64,000 nt of DNA from Paraburkholderia sp. D15 (GCF_029910215.1 NZ_CP110395.1:1798001-1862000); one strand, 5' to 3'. Numbered from the stretch's first letter, positions 9,286 through 17,859 are shown. Notes: generated by a model not told the origin, from the sequence alone. Made by a program: numbers and translations.

Positions 9286-11004
9286 TCAATTCAGTTGGTA
9301 CGAGAACGTCGCGTTGATGCGTGGACTGCGCGACGCGCTTTCCACCGGCGCATCGCCGATGGCTTTCGCGACCGACAGATCCAGGCTGTAGTACTTCGCA
9401 TCCGAGATGCGGAAGCCGAACGCGATCGACGACAAGCGCGACGGCGACGGCGTGCCCGCATGCAGATAAACGCGCGCCATGTCGAACGATACGTACGGCG
9501 TGAGCGTGCGCAGATAGGTGAAGCCCGGCGTGAACGGCCGGTTGATCTCGAACATCGCACCCCAGCCCGAATCGCCCGATGCCTCGCCCGGTTGATAGCC
9601 CTGCGCGAAGCGTTGCGCGCCGAACGAGATCTGTTCGGAGGTCGGCAGCGAGACGGCGCTGTATTGACCGGTCAGCGAGACGGCGGTGCCGATCTTCATC
9701 GGCCATTCGTTGCTTTGCGAGAAGCTTGCGCCGGTGCGCACGAAGGTGATCGACGCTGGATTCGTGACGGGCTGGCCGGGCACGTTCGAGTCGCCCGCTT
9801 TCGATGCGCCGAGAATGTCGAACGCCTTCGCCACGTTGACGCTCGCGCGCCGCACCTGGCCGGTCTGCACGCTGGTGTAGTCGGCCTGCAACTGCATCAC
9901 GCGGACCTGCGAGCGCAGGCCGATCTGCGCGCCGGTGTCGGTGTTGTTGTAGCGGTCCTCGTCGTGCGATGCGTACACCGACGCGGTGCCGATCACGCTC
10001 TGCGTATTGCTCAGCAGCAGCGGATAGGCGAGCGAGCCGCCCACCTTGTCGTTGATCACCGTGCGCTGGATATAGGAGGGCAGGCCGGGGTTGTCGGTCG
10101 GATTGCCGCGATAGTGGGTGGCGTCGATCTTCGCGATCAAGCCGTTGCTGCCGATCGGCACCGCGCCGTGCGCCGCGAGATACGTGACGTTGTCGCGGCC
10201 CTTGGGCAGCAATGCCGACACGCTCAGCTGTTCGCCGAGCGCGGTGAGGCCGTTTTCGGTGGCGGTCAGCAGACCCTGCACGCCCGGGTGATTGAAATCG
10301 ATGCCGGTGCTGACGTCGAACGGTTTGCGATCGACGTTCAGTTCGAGCGTGGTCGCGCCGTCGGTGTTCTGCGGCGGCGGCACGTTCGCGGCGACCTTCA
10401 CGCCCGGCAGCAGACCGAGCACATTGATGTAGCGCTCGAAGGTGGCGCGCCGCAATGGCCGGTCGGCGACGATGTGGTCGGCGATCGCGCGGATCTTGTC
10501 CTCGACCGCGCCGGCCTTGCCGGTCACCTTCACCGCGGATACGTAGCCTTCGACGACGGTCACGCGCACCACGCCGTCGTCGAAGGTCTGCGCGGGAATG
10601 AACGCGAACGACAGCGCATAGCCGCGATCCTGATAGAGCCTGGTGACGCCGTTGGCGACCTCGATCAGATTGCCGATGGTGGTGTCCTTGCCGACCAGCG
10701 GCGTGAAGCGCGCGGCGACTTCATCGAACGGAATCGATTTCACGCCCTCGACCTGCACGCGCGTGGGCGTCAGATGACGGGCGAGCAGTTCCTGGAGTTG
10801 GGGCGCCTGCGGGGCGACCTGCACGGTCACGTTCGGGCCTTTGTCGGGCGCCTTGATCTGCGGCAGCGAATCGAGCGGATTGCCGCCGACCGCCGTGCCG
10901 CCGGGACGGGCCTGCGCCTGGGCATCCACCTGCATGACACTTGCCGCGACGGCGGCGAGTACGACGGTCCAGCCGGTCCATTTGCTGCCATACCCGAGTT
11001 TCAT
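9286..11004 (-). CDS. TpsB/ShlB/FhaC-family outer-membrane transporter
   Basis: 572-residue two-partner-secretion type outer-membrane protein. A signal peptide ends near VDAQAQA, then a POTRA-type domain spans about residues 81-160 (VQVEGVKSIPFDEVAARF, LYQDRGYALSFAFIPAQ, VVRVTVVEGYVSAVKV), followed by a beta-barrel domain ending in FSYQLN. The loop equivalent to the family motif VRG(F/Y) reads RFAQGYQPGEASGDSGW. An upstream start at 11097 is possible, but MKLGYGSK at 11004 gives a clean signal peptide. No TpsA exoprotein with an N-terminal TPS domain is adjacent; the upstream neighbours on the same strand are two repeat lipoproteins. Confidence 0.88.
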   Translation of the reverse strand: MKLGYGSKWTGWTVVLAAVAASVMQVDAQAQARPGGTAVGGNPLDSLPQIKAPDKGPNVTVQVAPQAPQLQELLARHLTPTRVQVEGVKSIPFDEVAARFTPLVGKDTTIGNLIEVANGVTRLYQDRGYALSFAFIPAQTFDDGVVRVTVVEGYVSAVKVTGKAGAVEDKIRAIADHIVADRPLRRATFERYINVLGLLPGVKVAANVPPPQNTDGATTLELNVDRKPFDVSTGIDFNHPGVQGLLTATENGLTALGEQLSVSALLPKGRDNVTYLAAHGAVPIGSNGLIAKIDATHYRGNPTDNPGLPSYIQRTVINDKVGGSLAYPLLLSNTQSVIGTASVYASHDEDRYNNTDTGAQIGLRSQVRVMQLQADYTSVQTGQVRRASVNVAKAFDILGASKAGDSNVPGQPVTNPASITFVRTGASFSQSNEWPMKIGTAVSLTGQYSAVSLPTSEQISFGAQRFAQGYQPGEASGDSGWGAMFEINRPFTPGFTYLRTLTPYVSFDMARVYLHAGTPSPSRLSSIAFGFRISDAKYYSLDLSVAKAIGDAPVESASRSPRINATFSYQLN

Positions 11005-11423
11005 CGGATTGTCCTCGTATGCCGTTTTTCTGTGCGGCCGCGCCGCCTGGCCGGACGGATCGCGATCGCTTATGTGTGGCTCGACGCATACTGCCATGCC
11101 TGCATGTATTACGTCACGCGCTCCGTGTGGCTTGAGCGAGGGTATCCGCGGACGGCGGCCGCGCGAAGCACGTGATGAACCGGATTGCTTATGCGTAGTG
11201 CTTAGCTGAAGTGCTGGACAGGGTGCTGATGCAGGCGCTTGCTCAATTGCTCTTGCAACTGCCTGCTCGACTGCCCGACTGCTTGCTCAATTGCTCGCTC
11301 GGCTGTCGGTTCCGCTGTCCGTTCGACGCGACACGCACCCGTTGCGCATGTCGCGTCTCATCCGGCAACTGTCACGCATCATTTCTAACCGCTGATCGAA
11401 CCGATGCGTTTTAGTTGGACTAC
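11005..11423. other. Intergenic region upstream of tpsB-like gene, with low-complexity repeats
   Basis: About 420 bases without a gene. Positions 11220-11310 are low-complexity, built from variants of gctcaattgctc, ctgcctgctc and ctgcccgactgc, including an exact 16-base direct repeat gcttgctcaattgctc at 11237-11252 and 11281-11296. The promoter of the leftward tpsB-like gene should lie nearer 11005-11100, but I cannot identify it. Confidence 0.5.
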
Positions 11424-12908
11424 TTATTTATGCGCGACCGGCAGCAAGCCGCCGAGCAGCGTCGTCAGTCCGCCGGCCGGGTTGCTCGAGCCGCTGGTCG
11501 AACCCGCCGCCGAGCTGAGCGTACCGGTCACTTGCCCGACCAGTCCGGTGACCGGCGCGAGCGCCTGAGCGGCGCCGCCCGCGCTGCCCGCACCGCTCGC
11601 GCTGCTCGTCACGCCGGACAACACGCCGGTGAGCGTGCCGGTCAGCGTCGTCAGCGGATTCGCGCCGCTACCCGCGCCGCCGAGTGTCGAGGTCAACGAG
11701 CTCAGCGGCGTGCCGCTCAGGCCGGAGGTCAACGAACCGAGCGGTGTGCCGCCCAGTGCCGAGGTCAGCGAGCTCAACGGCGAGCCGCCTAGGCCCGAAC
11801 TCAACGAACCGAGCGGCGTGCCGCCCAGCGCCGAAGTCAGACCGGCGAGCGGCGTACCGCCGAGCAGTGTCGACAGCGAGCCGAGCGGGTTGCTGCCGAG
11901 CCCGAGGCTTGCCAGCGTGCTTTGCAGCGGTCCGAGCGGATTGCCGTTGGCCGGCGGGCCGCCCGCGACGCTCACGTTGGTGCTGCCGACCAAACTCGTG
12001 ATCAGCCCCGGAATCGGATTCGCGCCGTTCGGGCCATTCGGATTCACGAGACCGCCGGCGTTCGTCACGGTATTGCCGAGCGACGCGACCAGGTTGCCGA
12101 CATCCGCGCCGACCGGGTTGCCGGTCGCCGATCCAACCTTCGAGCCGGCCGAGCCGAGCGCGCCGCCGACTTGCGAAAGCAGGCCGCCGACCGGCGCGCC
12201 GAGTCCGGTCTGCGTGCCGACCGTCTGCGTGACGAGGCCGGCGGTCGTGACGATCGGCGTGATCGCGGTGCTGATCGGTTGCGTGATCTGTTGCACCGGT
12301 CCCGAGTTGACGACGTTGCCGAGCGTCGCGCCGCCCGCGTTCAACGCGCCGGCGGCGGTGGAGAGCGCGCCGGCCAGCGGCGTGGTGAGCGGCGACAGCG
12401 GCGCGAGATTGCCGCTGCCCAGACCGCCGACAGCCGTGCTCAGTCCTTGCACGACGCCGCTCGTCGAGCTGACGACGTTGCCGAGGCCGCCGACCGTCGT
12501 GCCGACCGGATTCGACGTCGTGCCGATCTGGCCGAGGCCGTTGCTGACCGCGTCGGCGGTTGCGTTGAGCGTGCCGCTGGTGGCCGACACCGCGCTGCCG
12601 AGTCCTTGCGTGACCTGCGGGCTGAGACCCGGAATGGTCTGCGAGCCGATCGCGTTGCCGAGGTCGCTGGTGGTTTGCGCCGCGGTGGTGGCGAGACCGC
12701 CGGTGCCGGTCGTCGCCACGACGCCGCTGCCGCTGCCGGACCCCGAGCCGCCGCCGCTACCGGTGCTTGAGGTGGTCGGCGGCGCGCTGACGGTGCTGCC
12801 GCCACACGCCGCGAGTACGCCGGCGGCCGCTACGGCGATCAGCGGTGCGCGCAACGACGACACCGTCGCGCACGCCGCATGGAGAGTAAAAAAACGTTGG
12901 GTGGACAT
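11424..12908 (-). CDS. Gly-rich repeat lipoprotein, paralogue 1
   Basis: 494 residues. An N-terminal export signal ends in lipobox LAAC (GVLAACGGSTV), so the mature protein should be a lipoprotein. The rest is very rich in Gly, Ser, Thr, Leu and Val. A middle part (NPVGTTVGGLGNVV, GPVQQITQPISTAITPI, TQTVGTQTGLGAPVGGLL) matches paralogue 2. The C-terminal third is a tandem array of about 15-residue units such as LGGTPLGSLSSGLGG. Start ATG 12908 has GAGGAGC 6 bases upstream; longer starts add an Arg-rich non-export sequence. Such proteins are sometimes labelled collagen-like, but a strict G-X-Y periodicity is not seen. Function unknown. Confidence 0.85.
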   Translation of the reverse strand: MSTQRFFTLHAACATVSSLRAPLIAVAAAGVLAACGGSTVSAPPTTSSTGSGGGSGSGSGSGVVATTGTGGLATTAAQTTSDLGNAIGSQTIPGLSPQVTQGLGSAVSATSGTLNATADAVSNGLGQIGTTSNPVGTTVGGLGNVVSSTSGVVQGLSTAVGGLGSGNLAPLSPLTTPLAGALSTAAGALNAGGATLGNVVNSGPVQQITQPISTAITPIVTTAGLVTQTVGTQTGLGAPVGGLLSQVGGALGSAGSKVGSATGNPVGADVGNLVASLGNTVTNAGGLVNPNGPNGANPIPGLITSLVGSTNVSVAGGPPANGNPLGPLQSTLASLGLGSNPLGSLSTLLGGTPLAGLTSALGGTPLGSLSSGLGGSPLSSLTSALGGTPLGSLTSGLSGTPLSSLTSTLGGAGSGANPLTTLTGTLTGVLSGVTSSASGAGSAGGAAQALAPVTGLVGQVTGTLSSAAGSTSGSSNPAGGLTTLLGGLLPVAHK

Positions 12909-13214
12909 AGGTGCTCCTCGGTGTCTTCTAGATGTAGCGTGCGGTTGGTCAAGTGCGCCGATGCAACGGGTTGCGGTTTTTCCGGGCGGCGCGGCCCGGG
13001 TTCCGGCCGAAGTCCGGCGAGCGGGCGCGGCTGGCGGGCCGCGCGCCGTTCGTTGCTGCGTGAAGGTGCTGGGTGATTCGCTACGCAATCGCCACGTCGT
13101 CTTCGGACGTGTGCTGCGCGCGGTGTGCAGCCGGCGCGCTTCGGTTGGATCGACGGTACGCGTGACGCAGGCGTTTCCGTCGACCGGCTTGACTCAGCCG
13201 AAGCGCGCCGCTGC
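12909..13214. other. Intergenic region between the two repeat lipoprotein genes
   Basis: About 306 bases. Contains the GAGGAGC ribosome-binding site of the downstream lipoprotein gene and no other gene I can support. No clear terminator of paralogue 2 or promoter for paralogue 1 is visible, so the pair may be co-transcribed leftward. Confidence 0.4.
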
Positions 13215-14753
13215 TTACTTCTTGCCCAGTCCGCCGAGCAGGCCGCCGACCAGCGAGGTCACCGGTGCGAGCGGATTGCTGCCCGTGCCCTTGCCGGCGC
13301 TGCTCGTCAGCGACAGGCCGGTGCCCGAGCCGGAGGTGGCGCTCGTGGCGGTGGTGGTCGCCGACGTCGCCGCGGTGGTGGCCGTGGTGGCGACACCGCC
13401 GAGTGCGCCCGTGACGCCCGACAACAGACCGGTGACCGGTGCCAGCGGGCTGCTGCTGCCGCCCGTCGCGCTGGACAGGCCGCTCGTCACGCTGGTCAGC
13501 AGACCGGTGACGGGAGCGAGCGGATTGCCGCTGCCGGTGGCGCCGCCGAGCGCGCCGGTCAGGCCGGCGAGGGGACCGCTGCCGGTGCCGCCGGTCAAGC
13601 CACCGAGCAGGCCGGTGACCGGCGCGAGCGGGCCGCTGCCGGTGCCGCCGCTCAGACCGCCGAGCACGCTGGTGATCGGCGCGAGCGGATTGCCGCTGGT
13701 GCCGCCGCCGAGACCGCCAAGCACGTTGGTCAACGGCGCGAGCGGGTTGCCGCCGCTGCCGCCGGTCAGCAGACCGCCGACCGAGGTGACCGTCGCGCCG
13801 GTATCGCTGACCGTGTGGCCGAGCGCGGCGGTGACCGCGTTGCCGCCGGTCGAGGTCAGCAGGGCGCCGGCCGTGCCGAGTCCGCCGCCGACCGTCGAGA
13901 GCAGCGAGTTCAGCGGAGCGCCGAGACCCGTCGTGTTGCCGACCGTTTGCGTGGTCGCCGCGACCATCGACGTGATCGGCGTGATCGCGGTGCTGAGGGT
14001 TTGCGTGACTTGCTGGACCGGGCCGGTGGACAGGGCGTTGCCGAGCGTGGTGCCGCCTGCCGCGACGGCGCCGCCGAGCGTGCCGACCGCGCCGCCGAGC
14101 GGCGAGGTGAGGGCCGACAACGGGGCGAGCGGGCCGCTGCCGAGGCTCGTCACGAGGTTGCCGGTTTGCGTGACCGCGCCGCCGACGTTGCTCACCACGC
14201 CGCCGAGGCTCGACACCGTGGTGCCGACCGGGTTGCCGCCCGCGCCGAGCTGGCCGAGACCTTGCGACACGCCGCCGCCGAGCGTCGATACCGCCGCGCC
14301 GACCTGCTGCACGATGCCGCCGGCTGCCTGGGTGGTTTGCGGGCTGACGCCCGGCAGGGTTTGCGAGGCAATCGTGCTGCCGACGCTCGACACCGTCGAA
14401 CCGACATCGCTGACGATTCCGCCGCCGTTGTTCACCACCGTGCCCAGTGCGTTCGACACCGGCGTGGTGCCGCTCGTGCCGGACGTGCCGCTGGTGCCGG
14501 AGCTGCCCGACGTCCCGCTCGTGCCGGAGCTGCCGACGGTGGTGCCGGACGTGCCCGAGGTACCGGAGCCGCCCGAGCCCATCGAGCCGCTGCCGCTGGT
14601 GGACAGCGCGCCGCCGGCGGAGCCCGCGCCGTCGCTGCCGGTGCCCGAGCTGAGCGTGCCGGAGCCGCCGCAGGCGCCAAGAGAAAGCATGGCGGCAATC
14701 CCGGCCGCAATCAGGGTTGCCCGTACCGTGGTGGTGGTCGTTTGAATGTTCAT
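13215..14753 (-). CDS. Gly-rich repeat lipoprotein, paralogue 2
   Basis: 512 residues. Signal sequence MNIQTTTTTVRATLIAAG ends in lipobox LGAC (LSLGACGGSG). A Ser/Gly/Thr run (GTSGTSGSSGTSG-type) follows, then a middle part paralogous to the downstream lipoprotein (NPVGTTVSSLGGVV, GPVQQVTQTLSTAITPI, TQTVGNTTGLGAPLNSLL), then a C-terminal array of units of the form GNPLAPVTGLLGGLTGG-TGSGPLAPVT. The start at 14753 is chosen because it gives a compact signal peptide; an in-frame start 6 codons upstream is possible. Likely surface- or periplasm-exposed and flexible; function unknown. It lies divergent from the Tad locus. Confidence 0.85.
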   Translation of the reverse strand: MNIQTTTTTVRATLIAAGIAAMLSLGACGGSGTLSSGTGSDGAGSAGGALSTSGSGSMGSGGSGTSGTSGTTVGSSGTSGTSGSSGTSGTSGTSGTTPVSNALGTVVNNGGGIVSDVGSTVSSVGSTIASQTLPGVSPQTTQAAGGIVQQVGAAVSTLGGGVSQGLGQLGAGGNPVGTTVSSLGGVVSNVGGAVTQTGNLVTSLGSGPLAPLSALTSPLGGAVGTLGGAVAAGGTTLGNALSTGPVQQVTQTLSTAITPITSMVAATTQTVGNTTGLGAPLNSLLSTVGGGLGTAGALLTSTGGNAVTAALGHTVSDTGATVTSVGGLLTGGSGGNPLAPLTNVLGGLGGGTSGNPLAPITSVLGGLSGGTGSGPLAPVTGLLGGLTGGTGSGPLAGLTGALGGATGSGNPLAPVTGLLTSVTSGLSSATGGSSSPLAPVTGLLSGVTGALGGVATTATTAATSATTTATSATSGSGTGLSLTSSAGKGTGSNPLAPVTSLVGGLLGGLGKK

Positions 14754-15409
14754 GTCGCCCTCGCATCGCATGTGTTGTTGGGTGCTGCTGCGTGCCTATC
14801 TCTGCACGACCCATGCCATTTCGAATGAGCAATCCGAACGATTTTTTCGCGGCATGCCGCTCGCCCATATCCGATATGGCTTTGCGACGAATTGATGGAG
14901 TGGACGCTAAACCGGAAACGCGTCGCGAACGACCTTGTGTGCGTTCCGAATGTGGTCTGCGTAACGTAACGAGCCGGGCGCGCCGTTACGATCCGTGGCG
15001 TAACGCACAGGCGAACAAACGCTCCGCATGCTTGAAACGTTCTGTTCAAACAAATAATTAGTGCAGCGAATCTAACTTATGGTTAGTACTATGTGCTGCA
15101 ACGCACGAACTGCCGTTAACCTGAGTAAGACGTTAAAACGCATACGGAAAGTGAGTCAGGGCAGCGGACAATTGCTTAAATAAGATTGTTCGGCTATAAA
15201 ACCCGAAAGCAGGGCGAAGTCACGAGGGAGGTGCGTTATCGAACAGACCACTGACACATACGCGTTTTATTGAAGCCGGCTGCAAGGCGAGTGTTACCGC
15301 AGCGCAACAGAAAAGACCACGCATGAGAGAGCAAGGGTCGTCGCGCTAAAGAATCCGCCGTTCGGAGCAGCAGGTAAACAAACGACATAAATGAAGTCCG
15401 AGGGTAGAA
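14754..15409. promoter_or_regulatory. 656-bp divergent regulatory region between lipoprotein genes and flp
   Basis: No gene is supported here. The stretch is less GC-rich than its surroundings and holds four copies of cgtaacg (14960-14966, 14965-14971, 14999-15005 direct; 14984-14990 as its complement), a perfect inverted repeat ctaac-ttatg-gttag (15072-15086), and a candidate sigma-70 promoter at 15172-15200. It must serve both the leftward lipoprotein genes and the rightward Tad locus. Confidence 0.5.
15172..15200 (+). promoter_or_regulatory. Candidate sigma-70 promoter for flp
   Basis: TTGCTT (15172-15177) and TATAAA (15195-15200) are separated by 17 bases. The -10 box is close to consensus and the -35 box is weak (3 of 6). 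A start here would give a leader of about 200 bases before flp. The match is moderate, and other promoters in the region are possible. Confidence 0.4.
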
Positions 15410-15586
15410 ATGAAAAAGTTCACACAACGCTTCCTGAGAGATAACAAAGGCGTGACGGCCATCGAATATGGGCTGATCGCGGGGTTAATCGTTCTCGTCA
15501 TTGCCGTTGCGGTGACCAATCTTGGCACTGGCATCAATGGCGTGTTCACCCGTATCGCCGCGGCGATTCCGGCGGCGGCAGCGTAA
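15410..15586 (+). CDS. flp: Flp-type type IVb prepilin
   Basis: 58-residue major pilin subunit of the Tad pilus. The short basic leader MKKFTQRFLRDNKG is followed by the prepilin-peptidase site G-VTAIEYGLIAGL, with the conserved Glu at position 5 and Tyr at position 6 of the mature pilin, then a long hydrophobic helix (LIVLVIAVAV). The mature pilin is about 44 residues, typical of Flp. GAGGGT precedes the ATG. It is the first gene of the Tad locus and is followed 138 bases later by its peptidase gene. Only one flp copy is seen. Confidence 0.93.
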   Translation: MKKFTQRFLRDNKGVTAIEYGLIAGLIVLVIAVAVTNLGTGINGVFTRIAAAIPAAAA

Positions 15587-15724
15587 AAAGCAGCGTTAAA
15601 AGTATCGCGAAGCAGCCGGCTATTCAGCGCTCGCTCGCTTCGCATTCTTTTATGCCATTGGCATTAAGTCCAATGCGGATTGGTTAGCAATCCGCATGGC
15701 GTTGCTTCGCCTGTCGGGTCCGAA

Positions 15725-16234
15725 ATGAAAGCATTGGCCGGTTTTGCGCTATTTATCGTGTGGTCCGCCGTTGTCGCGTGGTGCGATTGCCGGCGGCGCC
15801 GTATTTCCAATTCAATTGTCGTCGCCGGTTTGGCGGCGGCATTTTTCTGTGCGCTCGTTCAATGCGGGCCATTTGGCGTTTCCATTCCGAATGCGGCGAT
15901 GGGTGCGCTGATTGGACTTTTCGCGCTGCTGCCGTTTTTCGCGCTCGGCGCGATGGGCGCCGCCGACGTCAAGGTATTCGCGGTACTGGGCGCGTGGTGC
16001 GGTGTGCATGCGTTGCTGGGCTTGTGGATGGCCGCCACGCTGATGGCCGGTGTTCATGCGCTGTGGCTCATGATCGTCACGCGTACCCGCCTCGCGGGAT
16101 TGGGCCGTCACGGTGGCGCGACGTTCGAACTGGGCGGCAAGGCGTCGAGTCCCTACGCGGCTTTTCTGACGCTCGCCGCCAGCGCCTGGCTGATGCTGCC
16201 CGCGCTGCAAAGGCTGCCCGGAGTCGCACCATGA
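15725..16234 (+). CDS. tadV: Prepilin peptidase of the Tad system (TadV/CpaA, A24 family)
   Basis: 169-residue integral membrane aspartic peptidase that cleaves and matures Flp and the TadE/F pseudopilins. The two A24 catalytic aspartates are Asp21 in WCDCRRRRISN and Asp81 in GAMGAADVK. Several transmembrane helices are evident, and no N-methylation domain is present, as usual for TadV. Start ATG 15725 (MKALAGFALF) gives the normal N-terminus; a longer start at 15680 adds a non-membrane leader. Its stop overlaps the tadE start (ATGA), suggesting translational coupling. Confidence 0.9.
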   Translation: MKALAGFALFIVWSAVVAWCDCRRRRISNSIVVAGLAAAFFCALVQCGPFGVSIPNAAMGALIGLFALLPFFALGAMGAADVKVFAVLGAWCGVHALLGLWMAATLMAGVHALWLMIVTRTRLAGLGRHGGATFELGGKASSPYAAFLTLAASAWLMLPALQRLPGVAP

Positions 16235-16743
16235 ACGCACCGCGCGCCGCCTATTCACGTAGTTGCTCGTGCCCATCGCGCCAGCGGCGCGGCACGCCTG
16301 CCCGCCGTACGCAACGCGGCTCCGCCGCCGTCGAATTCGCGATCGTCTTCCCCGTGCTGTTCATGATCATGTACGGGATCGTTTCCTTCGGGCTGGTCAT
16401 GGTCGCGCAGCAGAACCTCACGCTAGCCGCCGAGGAAGGCGCGCGCGCCGCGCTGAACTGGCAGAGCAGCACGTCGTTGCAGAACGCGCTGTATGTCCGC
16501 GGGCAGAACGCGTGCACGACGGCCAACCAGATGGCGGCGACGCTCGTGCAACCGTACATGACCTGTACGCAGACGTCAGCGCCGTGCGGCAACGGCAACA
16601 CGATGCAATGCATCAGCGTCACGCTGACCTACGACTACCTGAACCATCCGATCGTGCCGAACATCCCGCTGCTCGGCGTGACGATCCCGAACACGCTGTA
16701 CAGCATGGCCACCGTGCAACTCAACCCGGAGAACGTTCAGTGA
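16231..16743 (+). CDS. tadE: TadE-like pseudopilin / pilus assembly protein
   Basis: 170 residues. An Arg/Ser-rich cytoplasmic leader of about 32 residues precedes the TadE-family segment RGSAAVEFAIVFPVLFMIMYG, a class III-like prepilin hydrophobic helix with the conserved Glu. The periplasmic part contains four cysteines (ACTTAN, MTCTQ, SAPCGNG, MQCIS) that could form disulfides. Its start codon overlaps the tadV stop. TadE proteins are pseudopilins needed for Flp pilus assembly and are processed by TadV. No TadF homologue is recognised next to it. Confidence 0.88.
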   Translation: MNAPRAAYSRSCSCPSRQRRGTPARRTQRGSAAVEFAIVFPVLFMIMYGIVSFGLVMVAQQNLTLAAEEGARAALNWQSSTSLQNALYVRGQNACTTANQMAATLVQPYMTCTQTSAPCGNGNTMQCISVTLTYDYLNHPIVPNIPLLGVTIPNTLYSMATVQLNPENVQ

Positions 16744-16855
16744 TGTCTGCGCCGGTTCTTCGATCCGCTGTTCGCTGCGCCACGCGACCTTGCGTGGCGT
16801 GCGCCCCGCGCCGCGCGACGCCTGTCGCCTCGCTCAACCCACGCTGCGAGCCGTC

Positions 16856-17818
16856 ATGCCGAATCTGACCAAAATTCTCGCCGGCGTGCTGATCGTGCTC
16901 GCGCTGCTGCTCGGCCTGTTCGCGTGGAGTCTGTCGCGCCGGCCGGTGCCCACGGCGACGCCGGTCGCGGCGCAGAGCAGCTTCCCGGTGGTGGTCGCCG
17001 CGCATGCGCTGCCGGCCGGCAAGGCGATCACGCCCGATCAACTGCGCGTGCAGATGTTGCCGATCAACCCGAACGGCGCGTTCACCGACCCGACGCAACT
17101 GGCCGGCCGGGTGCCGGGCGTCGAGATCGGCGCGGATTCGCCGGTGCTCGAAAACCAGCTGACCTCGGGACTCGCGGAACGCATCGATCCGGGCGAGCGC
17201 GCGCTCGCCGTGAAGGTGGACGAGAGCAACGCGGTGGGCAACCGGCTGCGTCCGGGCAACTACGTCGACGTGTTCTTCACGCTCAAGCGCGACGGCGGCA
17301 TGGGTGGGATGGGCGGCAACAGCGGCGAGATCGACCGTACCCAGGCGCGGCTGCTGATGTCGAAGGTGCGCGTGCTCGCGTTCGGCAATGCGACGCCCGG
17401 CGGCGATACGGCCGGCGATCCGAACGGCATGGTGCGCACCGCCGTGCTGGCGGTGCCGGTCGGCGAGGTCGACCGTCTGACGCTCGCCGAGAGCGCCGGC
17501 CGCCTGATCTTCGCGCTGCGGAGTCCGAAAGACACCGAGGTTGCCGATCAGAGTGCGCTGCCGGTTTATCCGGGCGTGCTGAAGACGGCCGCGCATCCGG
17601 GCTCGGCCGAGCCCCTGCTCGATTCGACGCGCGCCGCGGCCGGCGTGGCGCTCGACACCTTGTCGGGCAGCAACGGTTCGGCGGCAGCCGGCCCGCGCTT
17701 GCCGCCGTTGCCGCCGCATCTGGCGATGCCGGCCACGCGGGTCGCCGAGAGCGTGAACAGTACAAAAGGCGGTATCGAAGTGATACGGGGTGGGCGAGCC
17801 GAGACGGTCGCCTGGTAA
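16856..17818 (+). CDS. rcpC: Flp pilus assembly protein CpaB/RcpC
   Basis: 320 residues. One N-terminal membrane anchor (ILAGVLIVLALLLGLFAWSL) leads to a SAF-type domain (VVVAAHALPAGKAITPDQL, VLENQLTSGLAERIDPGERA) and the CpaB/RcpC domain (GNRLRPGNYVDVFFTLKR). RcpC is a periplasmic or envelope component that works with the RcpA secretin. A Met-Gly-Gly insert (GGMGGMGGNSG) sits in the middle of the CpaB domain. Start ATG 16856 places the anchor immediately at the N-terminus; earlier in-frame starts add an Arg-rich stretch. Confidence 0.9.
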   Translation: MPNLTKILAGVLIVLALLLGLFAWSLSRRPVPTATPVAAQSSFPVVVAAHALPAGKAITPDQLRVQMLPINPNGAFTDPTQLAGRVPGVEIGADSPVLENQLTSGLAERIDPGERALAVKVDESNAVGNRLRPGNYVDVFFTLKRDGGMGGMGGNSGEIDRTQARLLMSKVRVLAFGNATPGGDTAGDPNGMVRTAVLAVPVGEVDRLTLAESAGRLIFALRSPKDTEVADQSALPVYPGVLKTAAHPGSAEPLLDSTRAAAGVALDTLSGSNGSAAAGPRLPPLPPHLAMPATRVAESVNSTKGGIEVIRGGRAETVAW

Positions 17819-17859
17819 AGCGGTTTCAGGAAGCAACGGCCTGCTTCGGGCATGACTAC

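Noticed and set aside
11629..14745. A 1038-codon plus-strand frame, Pro/Val/Ser-rich
   Set aside because: It is antisense to both repeat lipoprotein genes and its repeats merely mirror theirs. The minus-strand frames have signal peptides, lipoboxes and ribosome-binding sites.
11424..14753. Collagen-like triple-helix label for the repeat lipoproteins
   Set aside because: Gly is frequent but not at every third residue; the repeat period is about 14-17 residues.
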